From the NCBI GenBank assembly GCA_037975125.1, contig CM075853.1, positions 88,114,859 through 88,178,858 on the forward strand: DNA of 64,000 bases. The letters are read 5' to 3'. The notes under the pieces are model-generated. The model had not been told where the DNA came from. It made no database searches and saw nothing but the letters and a program-made list of their open reading frames with translations. This document shows positions 59,449 to 64,000 of the stretch, in pieces. How positions within the stretch are numbered: the first letter of the stretch is position 1; every line of letters begins with the position of its first letter. This DNA is from Latrodectus hesperus (lineage: Eukaryota; Arthropoda; Arachnida; Araneae; Theridiidae). Both the position numbers and the translations under genes were made by a program.

Positions 59449-60704
59449 AGCCCGCCACACACGATACGATTTTTCCATAGGATTTGTTGGACGTGAACAA
59501 GTTGTATCGTCTGTGGTGAAGTTGGACAGGTTCACGAAAATTCAATCAAGTTCTGATTTTTCTTCCAACATGGGGGTTACAGGAAGTAAATAATTGCTTC
59601 CTGTTGTCGCGTGTCTGCTCACACAGGGCTACAAATTGTTTCTTGGCGACACTTGGGAAAATTTTTGAAACTTGTCATTTACTGAAACTTAAATTTCTGT
59701 TATACAACACCTCACAATCATTAGATTCACTTTTTAAAAATGTCCATGAAGCATATATTGCAAGAATTCATTGAAGTATATAGAGATGCCATTTTTACCC
59801 TTTAAATATATTGACCATTTTATAATTTCCCAGAATTTGATTAGATATATTTATGTGTATTTATATAGTATTCATAATACATTTATACAGTTGCAAAATA
59901 TATTTAATGTGTTAAGTACTAATTTCTTGATATATAATAATAAAACTAACAAATTAATTAGCACTTTTATTAGTATCCATATCTTATATTTTCTAAACAT
60001 AAACTTTTAAAAGTTAAGTACTTTATTTAGGATAAAATCAAAGCGTCTTGCCATGGTAGTTTGCCTTCATTGGAAGCAAAATAATTGGCAAACTTTTTTC
60101 GAATGAGTTTTGCTTCATCGGAATAATTTCTTTGTTGCCCTATTTCTAATCCAGTTAAATAATCATTTGACCTTAAACCTAATTGTTGAATACAATTTTT
60201 CATTCATCCTCATGTAATTCAAGAAATCTTTATCTTCCGATTGTATTTCTGTAATTAAATTTAGATGTGAAAGAGATTCACGCTGGAGCAGCGAATTTTT
60301 TGCCCATTTCTTTTTCTTATTGTTTGTTTGCTTTTCACCATCATCACAGTCCAAAGCAACAGCCAATATTACTTCTGTGCTTAATTTGCTCATGTTATAT
60401 GATAATATTTAATGGCAGAAATCACAAGCAGACAAATGAGTACAACAATAAATACGTCAAGTCAGAAAAAGTGACTGAACAACAAATTATTGAAATTTTT
60501 GGCGATTTTTGATTTCCATTTACATGGCACACATTTTAAGCCAAAAGCAATAAATGTTGAAAAATGGCACCCTTAAAAATAACTTCCCACTCCAGATGTG
60601 CCTCCCCTTCTATGGTCAGCAGAGTTTGAGGGGACTGTGTGCTTAATTACTTCCTACCCCTTCCAACAAATCCTATGGAAAAATTGTATCGTGTGTGGCG
60701 GGCT
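59449..60704 (-). mobile_element. PIF/Harbinger-type DNA transposon, internally deleted, nested in a LINE
   Basis: The two ends are a 43-bp inverted repeat with one mismatch, starting AGCCCGCCACACACGATACG at the left and the matching complement ending at 60704. TTA is duplicated on both sides. It carries only an N-terminal transposase piece and is 1,256 bp long, so it is non-autonomous. The insertion splits LINE fragment B between 59445 and 60708. Confidence 0.92.
60163..60393 (-). pseudogene. Harbinger transposase N-terminal fragment
   Basis: Minus strand from ATG at 60393: MSKLSTEVILAVALDCDDGE, then KKKKWAKNSLLQRESLSHLN and LITEIQSEDKDFLNYMRMNE. The KKxWxxxxLxxRxxxxxxxxLxxEL...D...F.NFxRM pattern is the N-terminal helical region of PIF/Harbinger (HARBI1-like) transposases. 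The DDE catalytic part is missing, so no activity is expected. Confidence 0.8.
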
Positions 60705-61060
60705 TTAGAAGACGAACCCTGGTTTGCCAGTTCACCCACCTTTTCATTACCTTCAATCCCCACGTGTCCTGACACCCAAAATAGGAAAACCTTATTATTG
60801 GTTGCCAGTTCCTTAAGAAGGTTTCTACATTCCAGGACAATCCTAGATTTGACTTGGAAAGAATAAATGACCTTTAAGGCAGCTTGAGTGTGACTACAAA
60901 TTAGAACCCGCTTCCCATGTTAGCCTTTTCTAATATTTAATAAGAGAATGTCAATAATGGCAAGAAGTTCAGTTTGGAATACAATGGCATACTTCCCAAG
61001 ATCCCTAAAGAAGTTGACACTTGGTGATACCCCATGCACTGCACAAACCATACACATCGT
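60705..61060 (-). mobile_element. LINE fragment B: RNase H region
   Basis: Minus-strand reading has VFQTELLAIIDILLLN, VKSRIVLECRNLLKELATNN and FWVSGHVGIEGNEKVGELAN. It is homologous to fragment A and in the same orientation, but QAALKVIYSFQ and other changes show it is a separate copy. Its 3' side continues across the Harbinger insertion to about 59425 (ttccgcaccaatagggtta). Confidence 0.85.
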
Positions 61061-61199
61061 AGGTTTTTTGGGAAAATTGTTTTTACAATACTCATTACAT
61101 GGAATAACTTCGTTTTAAACTAAAACGTAATCATTAATTTTTATATTTATCGAATATTGCAGAGTTGTGTGCAATTATTTGCGTAATTGCGTTCATTTC

Positions 61200-62400
61200 T
61201 AAGTCCAGTGTCGCATGGGTCAAACCAGATATGACGCCTTTTCCTTCAAAATTTTTTTTAAATAAAACTTCCTTGAGGAGGTTGTATTTTATTCTAAATG
61301 CACTCACAATTTTTTTAATATAAGTAATATTTATACCACTTATACCGTATTTATCACAAACAAAATGTTGAATTATAGCTAAATGTTTGAAATTCACACT
61401 TTCAAATTTTAAGCGTCATACTAGGGTGAATATAAAGTGGAAAAGAAACACCTTAGAATTTCTATCCAAAGGAAACATTTGTTTTTTAAAAAATATGTCT
61501 CTTTTTAATCTCAAAGTATTGCATACCAAATTTTATTTTATTGTGCTTCCCTGGAAGAGGAATGAAATGTACCAAAGTATCACCATGGGGAGGGACACAA
61601 GGCGAACCAGGTGAAGACAGTTTTATCAAAAAATAAATTTTTTATAAAAAATAAATGTTTGGAATTTCTTTAGATGTATTAAGTATTTATTTTTTGATAA
61701 AAAAAAATTATAATTTAACTCCGAAATCATCCATTAATTTTAAAATAGATTGAATAGTTTAAGTATTATTGGACTTTTTTATTTTTAAATTTCTAAGTTA
61801 CGTAGTGCATGGGTGTGCATGAAGAAAAAAAAGAAACAACCTTTTCCATAGTTTCTTTACATGGAAAATATTTTTTTATACTAAATGTCTGTTTTTATCA
61901 GAAAATACGGCCTGCTAAGTTTTATGGTTATTTTATTATGTTTTCTTGGAAGTGAGGGATTGAAGTATGACAAACATGCATTCTACTACATTAGATTAGG
62001 TTTGTTTTGTTTGTCGCTCAAAGGTTATTTTGTGCACTCAAGGCTAGTTAAAAAGAGACGTACGATTTCAAGTGGATTTCATACCATTAATAACATCCAA
62101 GCTCAAGACAGGATTTGAACCTACAGCTTTTGAGTCAAAATGCAGAGTGGCTCGGCTGCATTAGATTGGGAAGGAAAAAAGCGAGCCAGACGTGAAGCCG
62201 TTTTCTTAGAAAATTTATTTTTTATAAGAAAATGTGTAATTGGAATACTTTTAGGGTTATATTTTATGGAAAACGCACTCATTTATTTTTAAACAGATAG
62301 ATTATTTATATTATTTTTCTTTCGAAATGGTACAGATAAATGTTTCGTATTAGTCAAACCCGATAACTGAATTTAAACTGATGTTATATTTTCCATGTGA
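61200..62400. repeat. Degenerate tandem-like repeat field, right part
   Basis: The same blocks as 56800-58190 resume: aaccagatatgacgcctttt (61214), ttctaaatgcactcac (61289), aggtgaagacagtttta (61610), gtgcatgggtgtgcatgaag then aaaaaaaagaaac (61806), gacgtgaagccgttttctta (62189), ggaaaacgcactcattt (62268). The LINE and Harbinger copies sit in the middle of this field. ORFs inside it are chance. Confidence 0.55.
62105..62165 (-). repeat. Possible tRNA-related SINE remnant
   Basis: On the minus strand GGTTCAAATCC, a B box, follows TTTTGACTCAAAAGC, which looks like a Leu-type anticodon arm, after GCCGAGCCACTCTGC, a poor A box. Only a head fragment is visible, and it lies in the repeat field. Confidence 0.35.
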
Positions 62401-63155
62401 GCTAAAAGCATTCTAGTATAGTGCTCCAAAAATGTACTTTGCAATCGTGCAAATGTGATGTTATCGGATCCTCGCGGATAAAATTGAAAATAAACATGAG
62501 TTACGATTCATTATGCGAGATGTACGCAGGAATCCTTGACGAATGAGTATTGATCGCTTGCATTCTGAAATGGAGAGAAAAAGAAATTAGATTTGCACTT
62601 GAGTATAGACTTGTGGTAAAAACATTTCTATTAATGCATTAACTTTTTGTGAGTTTCAAAAGGCCTGCTGAAACATATGAGCAATTGCTATGTTTTAGTT
62701 GTCTTCTTTTCAAAGTTAAAGTATCTAATTATTAATTCAAAATTCTGTTAATTAATGAAATTTTTAAATCTTCCTTGTCGATTTAAACTAAACGTAAAGT
62801 GAATGTTTGTCTTGTCTTTTTCATTTTGATTCTTCTTTTGTTCTATTGATAACGGCTTGAATCAATGGAAAACGGTTTCTCAAACCGATGCTTTGGTCAT
62901 TATATAAGAAACCTCTTTATTAACAAAATGACTCTGACAATATTTTCAGATATTCAATGTTGAACTTCGCCTTGTTTGCTACCGTTCGAAGAATGCGATG
63001 TGAAGGTTGGCAGCAGGACAAGTCGGATTTACGTCGCCGTCTCACCATGACGTCATAATTAATTACGTGTGACATTGATGAAACTTTATCTGAAATCATG
63101 GATATTTTAAATCAATGAGAATTGTAATAAAGTGGCGTAATCATAATCTCAACTG

Positions 63156-63182
63156 AAAAAAAAAAAAAAAAAAAAAAAAAAA
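63156..63182 (+). repeat. Poly(A) run with upstream AATAAA
   Basis: 27 consecutive A, 24 bp after AATAAA at 63126-63131. This spacing is that of an mRNA 3' end, so the sequence upstream may be a processed retrocopy or LINE/SINE tail inserted on the + strand. Confidence 0.6.
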
Positions 63183-63457
63183 CACTTTAACAATTAAAAA
63201 CTTTCGCATTTGGCCCATTAGACTAAAGCACTTTCAAAATTTGTCAGTAAAATGTGTTTTTTTAGGACATTGTTTACCTTATTAAAGTTTCAAGCTTTTT
63301 TGTTATCTGAGTGATTTTCGATAACTATATTTATTAAAATTTTTTGGGAGTGGATTTACTTAATTCAAGTTTTAAGAAAAACTTATATATTAATAGAAAA
63401 AAAAAGATATAATTATCTTTTTACCCGTAATACTCAACAATAGAACATCAGTTAAAA

Positions 63458-63532
63458 CTCATTTCGATTTTAAGTAAACTAACTTTAACATCATCCAAAC
63501 ATCATTCAACACTCATTTCGATTTTAAGTAAA
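63458..63532. repeat. Short tandem duplication
   Basis: actcatttcgattttaagta occurs at about 63458 and again at about 63511, about 53 bp apart, with similar flanks (catcagttaaa / catcattcaac). Confidence 0.6.
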
Positions 63533-64000
63533 ATTGTAATTCCAATTTAATAATAAATTTTTTATAAAAATGTTTCATATTAGTTAAAATCAAAACACAT
63601 TTTAATGCAAATTTTCATATTTTGTAGTTGTGCCTTGGCAATTAATTTTCACACCTTGGCAATTTATTTTTACGGTTGGCACTTAACGAATGACGCCAAA
63701 TTTTTTATACTTGGATAAGGTTTATAATTTGCAGTTGCCATAATTTTATGATTGCTTTTACTAAACCACCTATTTTCCAAGGTATTGTCAACATATAAAT
63801 TTTTCAAGGTTCTGCTACCGATTAAAAGTGTTGGTGCCTCATTGCTCTTTTTGTTACATAGAATTAAAATATTAAAGAATATAGTTCAACGAAGTAGGAA
63901 ATACGCAATTGAATTTTGTCAGTTCCTGTAGCCATTTTGGTGATAATTCATACATTTTATCAATTCATCGCGGTGCTGTCCTAAGAAACAAGTTCTCTTC

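Larger units (their letters stand above)
62401..64000. other. No gene recognised; retroposed-looking A tail
   Basis: One TGACGTCA site at 63048-63055. AATAAA at 63126-63131 is followed 24 bp later by 27 A (63156-63182). A repeat of about 60 bp (actcatttcgattttaagta) occurs at 63458 and 63511. No ORF with recognisable content. Confidence 0.45.

Noticed and set aside
61885..62118. ORF starting MSVFIRKYGLLSFMVILLCF with a signal-peptide look
   Set aside because: It lies within the degenerate repeat field, where the same block (ctaagttttatgg, ttttcttggaag) recurs without coding potential, and runs into a tRNA-like remnant.

Overview
This is a eukaryotic nuclear window: very AT-rich, with spliced exons, long introns, TA microsatellites and decayed Tc1/mariner, Harbinger, LINE and tRNA-derived SINE copies. 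The main gene looks like the arthropod protein usually annotated 'putative epidermal cell surface receptor' (fibronectin III, VWC, WAP and EGF modules, one transmembrane segment). An arthropod, plausibly an arachnid, is the best guess. That is inferred from domain architecture and genome style, not from a search.

Layout. 1-15.5 kb has no gene I can prove. It holds a 524-bp fold-back element inside a TA microsatellite (3108-3631), two short ORFs that could be first coding exons (4198-4248, 4949-5067), a SINE copy (5.7-6.0 kb), a decayed Tc1 transposon with terminal repeats (6662-8260), a tRNA-headed SINE (10.8 kb), a cluster of CRE-like sites (11.2-11.4 kb) and a LINE reverse-transcriptase scrap (11.4-11.8 kb).

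15.5-55.4 kb on the + strand is one receptor gene. I could place 21 exons whose phases all agree, giving 1,545 residues ending at a TAG at 55392-55394. The order is FN3-FN3-VWC-WAP-EGF-mucin-like linker-VWC-FN3-five VWC-FN3-FN3-FN3-transmembrane-short tail with NPTY. The first visible exon starts in phase 1, so the signal peptide exon is upstream and not identified. Introns carry a mariner relic, SINEs, a second transposase relic, microsatellites and fold-back sequences.

55.4-56.7 kb is the 3' untranslated region. 56.8-62.4 kb is a degenerate repeat field containing two LINE RNase H fragments. The second fragment is split by a 1,256-bp PIF/Harbinger element with a TTA target duplication. The last 1.6 kb has no gene, but includes a polyadenylation signal followed by a 27-A run, which looks retroposed.

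The points most worth checking are a candidate in-frame 36-nt microexon that would insert 12 residues directly after the NPTY motif, a pair of in-frame alternative donors after the third VWC module, and a VWC module that has lost two cysteines. I found no CRISPR array, operon or other prokaryotic-type system, and no clearly new molecular system.
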